Shown: positions 23,900-30,140 of the stretch, one piece after another | Position numbering within the stretch: the stretch's first letter is position 1 | How the letters are laid out: every line of letters starts with the position of its first letter | Source of the DNA: DATAQC01 sp046263055 | GTDB taxonomy: Bacteria > Actinomycetota > Acidimicrobiia > Acidimicrobiales > AC-14 | Assembly: GCA_046263055.1 (NCBI GenBank) | Contig: JBHELO010000145.1 | Coordinates: forward strand, 1-40,992 | Reading direction: 5' to 3' | DNA length: 40,992 nucleotides | The notes under the pieces: generated by a model | Database searches by the model: none | What the model saw: the letters and a program-made list of their open reading frames with translations, nothing else | Told to the model about the DNA's origin: nothing | Program-made: the position numbers and the translations under genes

Positions 23900-25315
23900 T
23901 CAGAGCTCCTCGGGGGTGGCGAAGTGGCCGGCGACGGCGGTGGCGGCGGCCACCGCCGGCGACACCAGGTGGGTGCGGCCGCCCGCGCCCTGGCGGCCCT
24001 CGAAGTTGCGGTTGGACGTGGAGGCGCAGCGCTGGCCGGGGCGGAGGACGTCGGGGTTCATGCCCAGGCACATCGAGCACCCGGCCGAGCGCCACTCGAA
24101 GCCGGCGGCGGTGAAGACCCGGTCCAGCCCCTCGGCCTCGGCCGCCGCCTTGACCTGCATGGAGCCGGGCACGACCAGGGCCCGCATGCCCGCCTTGGCG
24201 TGGCGACCGTCCACCACCCGGGCCGCGGCCCGCAGGTCCTCGATGCGGGAGTTGGTGCACGAGCCGATGAACACGGTGTCCACGGCGATGTCCCGCACCG
24301 GCGTGCCGGGGCGCAGGCCCATGTAGGCCAGGGCCCGGCGGGCGGCCTCGGCCTGGGCCCGGTCGGGGAGGGCGTCGGGATCGGGGACGGCGCCGTCGAT
24401 GGGGACGACCTGGCTCGGGTTGGTGCCCCACGAGACGTGGGGCGCCAGGGTGGTGGCGTCGATCACGACCTCGCGGTCGAAGGTGGCGCCGTCGTCGGTG
24501 GCCAGCGCCCGCCAGTGGTCGAGGGCCCGCTCCCACTGGTGGCCGTGCGGTGCGTGGGGGCGGCCCTCCAGCCAGGCGAAGGTGGTGTCGTCGGGGGCCA
24601 CCATCCCGGCCCGGGCCCCGCCCTCGATGGACATGTTGCACACCGTCATCCGCCCCTCCATGGACAGGGACCGGATAGTGGGCCCCCGGTACTCGATGAC
24701 GTGGCCGGCGCCGCCGCCGGTGCCGATGCGGCCGATGACGGCCAGGATCACGTCCTTGGCGGTGGCTCCCGGAGGGAGGTTCCCCTCCACCGTGACTGCC
24801 ATGGTGGCGGGGCGACGTTGGGGCAGGGTCTGGGTGGCCAGGACGTGTTCGACCTCGCTGGTGCCGATGCCGAAGGCCAGGGCCCCGAAGGCCCCGTGGG
24901 TGGAGGTGTGGCTGTCCCCGCACACGATGGTGAGGCCGGGCTGGGTGAGGCCCAGCTCGGGGCCGATGACGTGGACGATCCCCTGGTTGGCGTGGCCCAT
25001 GGGGTAGAGCGGGATGCCGAACTCGGCGCAGTTGCGGTCCAGGGCGGCGAGCTGGGCGGCCGAGACGGGGTCGTCCAGGGGACGGTCGAGGCCGGCGGTG
25101 GGGACGTTGTGGTCGGCGGTGGCAACCGTGAGGTCGGGGCGGCGGACGCCGCGCCCGGCCAGGCGCAGGCCGTCGAACGCCTGGGGGGAGGTGACCTCGT
25201 GCACCAGGTGGAGGTCGACGTAGAGCAAATCGGGTTCGCCCTGGGCCCGGTGGACGACGTGGTCGTCCCACACCTTCTCGCTCAGGGTGCGGGGGGTGGC
25301 GGTGGGGGTCGGCAT
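23900..25315 (-). CDS. leuC: 3-isopropylmalate dehydratase large subunit
   Basis: The 471-residue aconitase-family subunit carries the 4Fe-4S cluster. Cluster Cys residues lie in FIGSCTNSR and GCSMCLGMNPD, and the substrate and fold motifs are VDLHLVHEVTSPQAF, TVATADHNVPT and VCGDSHTSTHGAFGALAFG. The ATG has GAGGAAGG about 12 bases upstream. The 5' leader contains a very stable 57-bp palindrome immediately before that ribosome binding site. The IclR-type gene transcribed divergently is the expected regulator. Confidence 0.96.
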   Translation of the reverse strand: MPTPTATPRTLSEKVWDDHVVHRAQGEPDLLYVDLHLVHEVTSPQAFDGLRLAGRGVRRPDLTVATADHNVPTAGLDRPLDDPVSAAQLAALDRNCAEFGIPLYPMGHANQGIVHVIGPELGLTQPGLTIVCGDSHTSTHGAFGALAFGIGTSEVEHVLATQTLPQRRPATMAVTVEGNLPPGATAKDVILAVIGRIGTGGGAGHVIEYRGPTIRSLSMEGRMTVCNMSIEGGARAGMVAPDDTTFAWLEGRPHAPHGHQWERALDHWRALATDDGATFDREVVIDATTLAPHVSWGTNPSQVVPIDGAVPDPDALPDRAQAEAARRALAYMGLRPGTPVRDIAVDTVFIGSCTNSRIEDLRAAARVVDGRHAKAGMRALVVPGSMQVKAAAEAEGLDRVFTAAGFEWRSAGCSMCLGMNPDVLRPGQRCASTSNRNFEGRQGAGGRTHLVSPAVAAATAVAGHFATPEEL

Positions 25316-25332
25316 GGCGTTCGGGCCTTCCT

Positions 25333-25389
25333 CGACGTTCTTTGGCGCGCTGGCGGCCCTGGAGGCGGCCAGCGCGCCACAGAACGTCG
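25333..25389. repeat. 57-bp palindrome before leuC, copy B of the dispersed repeat
   Basis: Arms of 22 bases (25333-25354 and 25368-25389) pair with one mismatch around a 13-base spacer. The central 51 bases (25336-25386) match the palindrome at 3998-4048 in length and in a 19-base identical arm. In the leuC message it folds into a hairpin ending a few bases before the ribosome binding site, so it could modulate translation or RNA stability besides being a repeat. Confidence 0.75.
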
Positions 25390-25407
25390 GTTGGGGAGCC
25401 AGCGTCC

Positions 25408-25428
25408 TATAATGTGAGACGCTAGTCT
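25408..25428. promoter_or_regulatory. leuC / IclR-gene divergent promoter and candidate operator
   Basis: TATAAT (25408-25413), AGACGCTAGT (25417-25426) and TAGTCT (25423-25428) crowd within 21 bp. AGAC-GCTA-GTCT is a short inverted repeat. TAGTCT precedes the regulator's GTG by 6 bases, while the AT-rich block read on the minus strand (CATTAT/TATAGG) could be the leuC -10. The 10-mer at 25417-25426 recurs upstream of ilvC. An autoregulated operator overlapping both promoters is likely but unproven. Confidence 0.5.
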
Positions 25429-25434
25429 TGCTGT

Positions 25435-26067
25435 GTGGACAGTGTAAGTGGCGTCGGCGTGCTCGACAAGGCGTTTGCCGTGGTGGGCGCCCTCGAGGGA
25501 GGCCCGCTGGGCCTGGCCGGGCTGGTGTCGGCCACGGGCCTGTCCCGGGCCACGGCCCACCGCCTGGCCGTGGCCCTGGAGGCCCACGCCATGGTGGCCC
25601 GCACCGGCGACGGCCGGTTCACGCTCGGGCCCCGCCTGGTGCGGGCCGGCCTGGTGGATGCCGCCCGCATGGGGATGGAGCGGCTGCGGGACGAGACCGG
25701 CGAGAGCGTGCAGCTCTACGTGCGCCGGGGCGACGAGCGCCTGTGCGTGGCGTCGCTCGAGTCCCCCCACGGCCTGCGCACCATCGTGGCGGTGGGGGCC
25801 GTGCTGCCACTGGCGGCGGGGTCGGCGGGGCGGGTGCTGCGGGGCGACGAGGAGGCGCTGGCCCGGGGATGGGCCCAGAGCGTGGAGGAGCGCGAGCCCG
25901 GGGTGGCCTCGGTCAGCGCCGCCGTGCGCGACGCCGCCGGGGCGGTGGTGGCGGCGGTGTCGGTGTCGGGCCCCATCGGTCGCACGACCCGCTTCCCGGG
26001 CCGCCGCTACGCCGCCGCCGTGGTTGCCGCCGCCCGGGCCATCGGCCACACGCTCAGCCCGGCGTGA
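25435..26067 (+). CDS. IclR-family regulator of leucine genes (LtbR/NdgR-like)
   Basis: The 210-residue protein has an N-terminal winged helix (GLAGLVSATGLSRATAHRLA recognition region, about 25-50) and an IclR effector domain (about 70-205; ESVQLYVRRGDERLCVASLE, VVAAVSVSGPIGRTTRFP). IclR proteins divergent from leuCD in actinobacteria (LtbR in corynebacteria, NdgR in streptomycetes) regulate leucine and other amino acid genes, so the same role is likely. The GTG start has no ribosome binding site and TAGTCT lies 6 bases upstream. Its 3' end overlaps the convergent secreted-protein gene by 14 bases. Confidence 0.9.
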   Translation: MDSVSGVGVLDKAFAVVGALEGGPLGLAGLVSATGLSRATAHRLAVALEAHAMVARTGDGRFTLGPRLVRAGLVDAARMGMERLRDETGESVQLYVRRGDERLCVASLESPHGLRTIVAVGAVLPLAAGSAGRVLRGDEEALARGWAQSVEEREPGVASVSAAVRDAAGAVVAAVSVSGPIGRTTRFPGRRYAAAVVAAARAIGHTLSPA

Positions 26068-26857
26068 CCACCACCTGGATCTGTTGCACGGGGAAGTTGT
26101 CGATCCGCCCCTCCGTGTGCATCCCCGGCAAGGTGCCGCCCGCGCCGCCGAGCTTCCACGTGGCCGACCACTGTTCAGTCACGACGACGTTGTACGTCCC
26201 GACGTCGATGTACACGTGTGTGATTGAGCCATCAGGCCACGGGCGTCCGGGTTCGTCAAAGGGACCAGTCGTCGTTCCGTCACCCCAGTCTACCGAATAG
26301 CTACCGAGCGCCCGGATATCCAGTGTCCCGAACGGCGTTGCCTCACGATAGGTCTCTGCCTCCTCGCCTCGAGTTTCGAGATAGGCCTCCCGCCCGGTAA
26401 GTGCCCTCCCGGGGGCGATCCATGGGTGGGGTGCTTGCAACGGAAGATTCTGCCAGTAGTGAATCGCAGCAAGCTGGGGACTGAGACCGGGGCCCGGGTC
26501 ACCGGGGCAGAACTGGTAGTTTGCCAGAAAGACATCCCATCCATGTGCGGCAACCGAGTCGACATAGGTTCTGTCCAAGTCTCCGTAGGGGAAGTACCAC
26601 GTATAGATGCATCCCCATGTGCCGTCTGCTGAAGGGTGGAGACCCGGCATGGCGACAACGCTCGCGGGGCCACCACCGGAGCGAGAGCTCGGCCCGGGCC
26701 CACCGGTGAGCACTGAGGATCCATCGCCCTCGCAATGAATGATAGAACCCGTGTAATCGGCCCCACACCCACTTCGACCGTCGGCTCCCGCTTGAAGGGG
26801 TGTCAGCACGACAAGCGATGCCGCAGCGACGACGGCTGTGACTAAGCCGCGGAGCAT
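26054..26857 (-). CDS. Secreted PKD-like domain protein
   Basis: ATG 26857 opens a 267-residue protein with a signal peptide (MLRGLVTAVVAAASLVVLTP, then LQAGADG with cleavage around AGA). The middle has CGADYTGSIIHCEGDG, then TWGCIYTWYFPYGDLDR and NYQFCPGDPGPGLSP with several Cys that may pair. The C-terminal PKD-like domain has SYSVDWGDGTTTGPFDEPG and THVYIDVGTYNVVVTEQW and is a clear paralogue of the protein ending at 395. The start lies 16 bases inside the end of the upstream lipoprotein gene, implying coupling; an in-frame start at 26911 is possible but buries the signal peptide. GC content is lower than in neighbouring metabolic genes. Function is unknown. Confidence 0.82.
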   Translation of the reverse strand: MLRGLVTAVVAAASLVVLTPLQAGADGRSGCGADYTGSIIHCEGDGSSVLTGGPGPSSRSGGGPASVVAMPGLHPSADGTWGCIYTWYFPYGDLDRTYVDSVAAHGWDVFLANYQFCPGDPGPGLSPQLAAIHYWQNLPLQAPHPWIAPGRALTGREAYLETRGEEAETYREATPFGTLDIRALGSYSVDWGDGTTTGPFDEPGRPWPDGSITHVYIDVGTYNVVVTEQWSATWKLGGAGGTLPGMHTEGRIDNFPVQQIQVVVTPG

Positions 26858-27486
26858 GGATCGGGCGGTTGAGAATGATCTTGCAGGAATCCGTCGTACA
26901 CGACGGTCCATCCCGTCGGATTGTAGTGATTCGGGTCCTGCCCCGGCGACGCTCGATTCAGGCCGACATATTGATCGGTGAGAGCCGCGCTCGGCGCCAC
27001 GGCGACGGCAGAGTAGTCACGAGACACATGCGCATATACACAGTCAGCTAGTGCTGTGACGATAGTGACAACTTTCGTGCTTCGATTGCCAGGGTTCGGC
27101 TTGAGATCACGGAATCCGCCGGCCTCTTCTTCTGTGAGCAGATTGAGCTGCGTCGTCAACACCGGACCTGAAAACAGGGCCTTCATCCGATCGATGGCCT
27201 CTGCCGTCACGGCGTGCTGTGCGAGGGCGGTGCGTATGAGGTCCCCGAAGGTGGCGTCGATCCCGGCGAGGATCCGATTGATGTAGGCGGCGTCGATCAC
27301 CGTGGGCACCGCGTAGGCGTTGGTTGTGGTGGTGGTCTCCGGGGCGGTGGCGATGGTGGCGTGGGGGAGGGTGGCCTTGGCGCTGCCGCCGCCGGAGCAC
27401 GCTGCGCTCACCAGGACAGCCGCCGCCGCCGCCGCTCCCAGGACCTGCCGTCTTGCCGCCCTCCGCACCGACGAAATACGTATCAC
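26842..27486 (-). CDS. Predicted lipoprotein of unknown function
   Basis: The 214-residue product has a basic N-terminus, a hydrophobic stretch (RRQVLGAAAAAAVLVSAACS) and a lipobox ending in Cys30, followed by a Ser/Gly/Thr-rich linker. The mature part is helical (AAYINRILAGIDATFGDLIR, VTIVTALADCVYAHVSRDYS) and ends ...DPCSAA. The start is GTG 27486. The downstream PKD-like gene overlaps its last codons, so the two products may act together at the cell surface. GC content is lower than its surroundings, suggesting acquisition. I do not recognise a family. Confidence 0.78.
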   Translation of the reverse strand: MIRISSVRRAARRQVLGAAAAAAVLVSAACSGGGSAKATLPHATIATAPETTTTTNAYAVPTVIDAAYINRILAGIDATFGDLIRTALAQHAVTAEAIDRMKALFSGPVLTTQLNLLTEEEAGGFRDLKPNPGNRSTKVVTIVTALADCVYAHVSRDYSAVAVAPSAALTDQYVGLNRASPGQDPNHYNPTGWTVVYDGFLQDHSQPPDPCSAA

Positions 27487-27530
27487 CCCGTGTCACCCCA
27501 TGCAAGGGGCGCAACCGCCGGTCCGAGGGG

Positions 27531-27998
27531 TCAGGACGCCAGTTCGACGATCTCCACCGAGAGGGCGCCGCTGGGCGCCTGGTACTCCACCGTGTCGCCG
27601 GCCCGGCGGCCCATCAGGGCCTGGCCGAGGGGCGACTGGGGGGAGATGACCGGGAGGTCGTCGCGCCGCTCCTCGATGGAGCCGACCAGGTAGCGCTCCA
27701 CGTCGTCGTCGCCCTGGTAGCGCAGGGACACGATGCTGCCGGTGGCCACCGTGCCGTCGCCCGACCCCTCCTCGATGATCGTGGCGTGCTCCACGATGGA
27801 CTCGAGCTGGCGGATGCGGGCCTCCATGCGGCCCTGGTCGTCGCGCGCCGCGTGGTAGTCGGCGTTCTCGGACAGGTCGCCAAGCTCGCGGGCCCGCTGG
27901 ATGGTGGCGGCAATGTCGATTCGGCCGCGGGTGGTGAGGTCGTCGAGCTCCGCCTTGAGACGGTCGTAGGCGGCTCGTGACAGGTGGGTCTCGGCCAT
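27531..27998 (-). CDS. greA: Transcription elongation factor GreA
   Basis: The 155-residue protein rescues backtracked RNA polymerase by stimulating transcript cleavage. The N-terminal coiled coil includes LSRAAYDRLKAELDDLTTRG and the acidic tip RARELGDLSENADYHAARDD. The C-terminal FKBP-like domain has VISPQSPLGQALMGRRAGD. TAGCCT lies 6 bases before the ATG on the minus strand and no ribosome binding site is present, so it is probably leaderless. It is divergent from the leuB leader. Confidence 0.95.
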   Translation of the reverse strand: MAETHLSRAAYDRLKAELDDLTTRGRIDIAATIQRARELGDLSENADYHAARDDQGRMEARIRQLESIVEHATIIEEGSGDGTVATGSIVSLRYQGDDDVERYLVGSIEERRDDLPVISPQSPLGQALMGRRAGDTVEYQAPSGALSVEIVELAS

Positions 27999-28046
27999 GG
28001 GTCGAGGCTACCAACCCCTTCCCGGTGGGCCGCCCGGCGGCGCGGG

Positions 28047-28075
28047 TTGACGGCGAAGGTCGGGCCGGGGACACT
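28047..28075 (+). promoter_or_regulatory. Proposed promoter of the leuB leader
   Basis: TTGACG (28047-28052) and GACACT (28070-28075) are 17 bases apart, and the leader ATG begins 7 bases after the -10. The layout equals that of the ilvB leader, and the -35 equals that of the leuA leader. Confidence 0.55.
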
Positions 28076-28082
28076 AGAGACG

Positions 28083-28115
28083 ATGTCCACGTCGCGGAGC
28101 ACCGTAATTCCCTGA
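28083..28115 (+). CDS. leuB-ilvE-cimA leader peptide
   Basis: A 10-codon ORF encodes MSTSRSTVIP and ends with TGA at 28113-28115. It has one Val and one Ile codon near the end rather than a long branched-chain run, so the regulatory amino acid is less obvious than in the ilvB and leuA leaders. The case rests on position: same promoter spacing, a perfect stem starting at the stop, and a terminator before leuB. Confidence 0.6.
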   Translation: MSTSRSTVIP

Positions 28116-28179
28116 GCACACGCCGCCCGACCCGGCGTGTGCCGTCCGACCGTCCACCTCGGTGGGCGGTTTTCTTTTT
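28116..28179 (+). terminator. leuB operon attenuator stems and terminator
   Basis: GCACACGCCG (28116-28125) pairs perfectly with CGGCGTGTGC (28133-28142), starting one base after the leader stop. CCGTCCACC (28150-28158) pairs with GGTGGGCGG (28161-28169), one wobble pair, and is followed by TTTTCTTTTT (28170-28179). CCGCCC (28123-28128) within the first stem is complementary to GGGCGG (28164-28169) of the terminator, giving a possible alternative pairing. Confidence 0.78.
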
Positions 28180-28205
28180 CCCGGCCGAAGGAGCGAAGGA
28201 GCGCA

Positions 28206-29219
28206 GTGGGGTACAGCATCGGCGTCATCGGTGGCGACGGCATCGGGCCGGAGGTCGTGGCCGAGGCCCTGAAGGTGGTCCGGGCCGCCGGGGTGGACCT
28301 GCACACCGTCCACCACGACCTGGGCGCCGCCCGCTACCTGCGCACCGGCGAGATCCTGCCCGACGGCGTGCTCGACGAGCTGCGCACCACCGACGCCATC
28401 CTCCTGGGCGCCGTCGGGTCGCCCGACGTCCCCCCGGGCGTGCTCGAGCGCGGGCTGCTCCTCCGGCTGCGCTTCGAGCTGGACCTGTACGTCAACCTGC
28501 GGCCGTTCACGTCGGTGACCCGCTCACAGAGCGGCTCGGCCCCAGGCCCGGAGCGGGACTTCGTGGTGGTGCGGGAGAACACCGAGGGCGTGTACGCCCG
28601 CGAGGGCGGCACCCTCCGCAAGGGCACGGCCCACGAGGTGGCCACCCAGGGGTCGGTGAACACCCGCATGGGCGTGGAGCGGTGCGTGCGCTTCGCCTAC
28701 GACCTGGCCGCCTCCCGGCCCCGGCGTCAGCTCACCCTCGTCCACAAGACCAACGTGCTCGCCTTCGCCGGCGACCTGTGGCAGCGGACATTCACCGAGG
28801 TGGGCGCCGCCCACCCCGACGTCACCACCTCCTACGACCACGTGGACGCCGCCTGCATCCATCTCGTGTCCTCGCCCGACCGCTACGACACCATCGTCAC
28901 CGACAACCTCTTCGGCGACATCCTCACCGACCTTGGTGGAGCCGTCACCGGTGGCATCGGCCGGGCTGCGTCGGCCAACCTCAACCCCGACCGGACCGGC
29001 CCGTCCCTCTTCGAGCCGGTGCACGGCTCGGCGCCCGACATCGCCGGGACGGGCACCGCCAACCCCGTCGCCGCCATCCGCTCGGCGGCCATGATGGTGC
29101 GCTGGCTGGGCGAGGCCGCCGCCGCCGACCGCATCGACCAGGCGTGCGCCACCCTGGTTCCCGCCGACACCCACATCACCACCGCCGGCATCGGCGACGC
29201 CATCGCAGAAAGGGTCTGA
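28206..29219 (+). CDS. leuB: 3-isopropylmalate dehydrogenase
   Basis: It oxidises and decarboxylates 3-isopropylmalate to 2-oxoisocaproate with NAD+. The product has 337 residues from GTG 28206, chosen because AAGGAGCGAAGGAGC lies just upstream and the protein then begins GYSIGVIGGDGIGPEVV. An earlier GTG at 28137 would lie inside the attenuator. Substrate motifs are LLLRLRFELDLYVNLRP and VVVRENTEGVYAREGG; metal and cofactor contacts are TIVTDNLFGDILTDLGGAVT and LFEPVHGSAPDIAGTGTANP. ilvE starts four bases after the stop. Confidence 0.95.
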   Translation: MGYSIGVIGGDGIGPEVVAEALKVVRAAGVDLHTVHHDLGAARYLRTGEILPDGVLDELRTTDAILLGAVGSPDVPPGVLERGLLLRLRFELDLYVNLRPFTSVTRSQSGSAPGPERDFVVVRENTEGVYAREGGTLRKGTAHEVATQGSVNTRMGVERCVRFAYDLAASRPRRQLTLVHKTNVLAFAGDLWQRTFTEVGAAHPDVTTSYDHVDAACIHLVSSPDRYDTIVTDNLFGDILTDLGGAVTGGIGRAASANLNPDRTGPSLFEPVHGSAPDIAGTGTANPVAAIRSAAMMVRWLGEAAAADRIDQACATLVPADTHITTAGIGDAIAERV

Positions 29220-29222
29220 GCA

Positions 29223-30140
29223 ATGCCACTGCAGACGGTCGACAAGATCTGGATGGACGGGGAGCTGGTGGCCTGGGAGGACGCCAAGGTGCACGTCCTC
29301 ACCCACTCGCTGCACTACGGCAGCGGCGTCTTCGAGGGGATCCGCGCCTACGCCACCGACCGGGGGCCGGCCGTGTTCCGCCTCACCGACCACGTCAACC
29401 GCCTGTTCGCCAGCGCCCGCGTGTACATGATCGACATCCCCTTCACGCCCGACCAACTGGTCGCCGCGGTGAAGGACACGGTGGCGGCCAACGGGCTCGA
29501 CGCCTGCTACATCCGCCCCATCGTCTACCTGGGCTACGGGGAGATGGGGTTGAACCCATTGCCGTGCCCCGTCAACGTGTCCATCGCGGTGTGGCCGTGG
29601 GGCACGTACCTGGGCGACGAGGGCCTGCGCCGGGGCGTGCGCATGAAGATCTCCAGCTGGCAGCGCCACGACCCCAACGCGGTGCCGGTGGCGGCCAAGG
29701 GCACGGGCATGTACGCCAACTCCTCGATGGCCAAGGTGGAGGCCCTCAACGCCGGGTACGACGAGGCCATCCTCCTGTCGCCCCAGGGCTACGTCAGCGA
29801 GTGCACGGGCGAGAACCTGTTCGTGGTCAAGCACGGCCGCCTGCTCACGCCGCCGGTCGCCGCCGGCGCCCTGGAGGGCATCACCCAGGACTCCGTCGTC
29901 ACCATCGCCCGGGACTTGGGCTACGACGTGGGCGAGGCCAACCTCCTGCGCACGGACCTGTACCTGGCCGAGGAGGCGTTCCTCACCGGCACCGCCGCCG
30001 AGGTGGTGCCCATCCGCTCGGTGGACGACCGCGAGATCACCGCCCCCGGGCCGATCACCAAGGCCGTCCAGGACACCTACTTCGCCACCGTCCGGGGCCA
30101 GGTCGACCGCTACAAGGACTGGCTCGAACATGTCGAGTGA
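29223..30140 (+). CDS. ilvE: Branched-chain amino acid aminotransferase
   Basis: This fold-type IV PLP enzyme performs the last step for valine, leucine and isoleucine. The 305-residue protein has HYGSGVFEGIRAYATDRG near the N-terminus, the PLP-lysine in VPVAAKGTGMYANSSMAKVE, and EAILLSPQGYVSECTGENLF, the cofactor-binding segment. LTGTAAEVVPIRSVDDR is the phosphate-binding turn. The start lies 3 bases after leuB, with AAAGG before it. Its last 11 bases overlap the cimA start. Confidence 0.95.
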   Translation: MPLQTVDKIWMDGELVAWEDAKVHVLTHSLHYGSGVFEGIRAYATDRGPAVFRLTDHVNRLFASARVYMIDIPFTPDQLVAAVKDTVAANGLDACYIRPIVYLGYGEMGLNPLPCPVNVSIAVWPWGTYLGDEGLRRGVRMKISSWQRHDPNAVPVAAKGTGMYANSSMAKVEALNAGYDEAILLSPQGYVSECTGENLFVVKHGRLLTPPVAAGALEGITQDSVVTIARDLGYDVGEANLLRTDLYLAEEAFLTGTAAEVVPIRSVDDREITAPGPITKAVQDTYFATVRGQVDRYKDWLEHVE

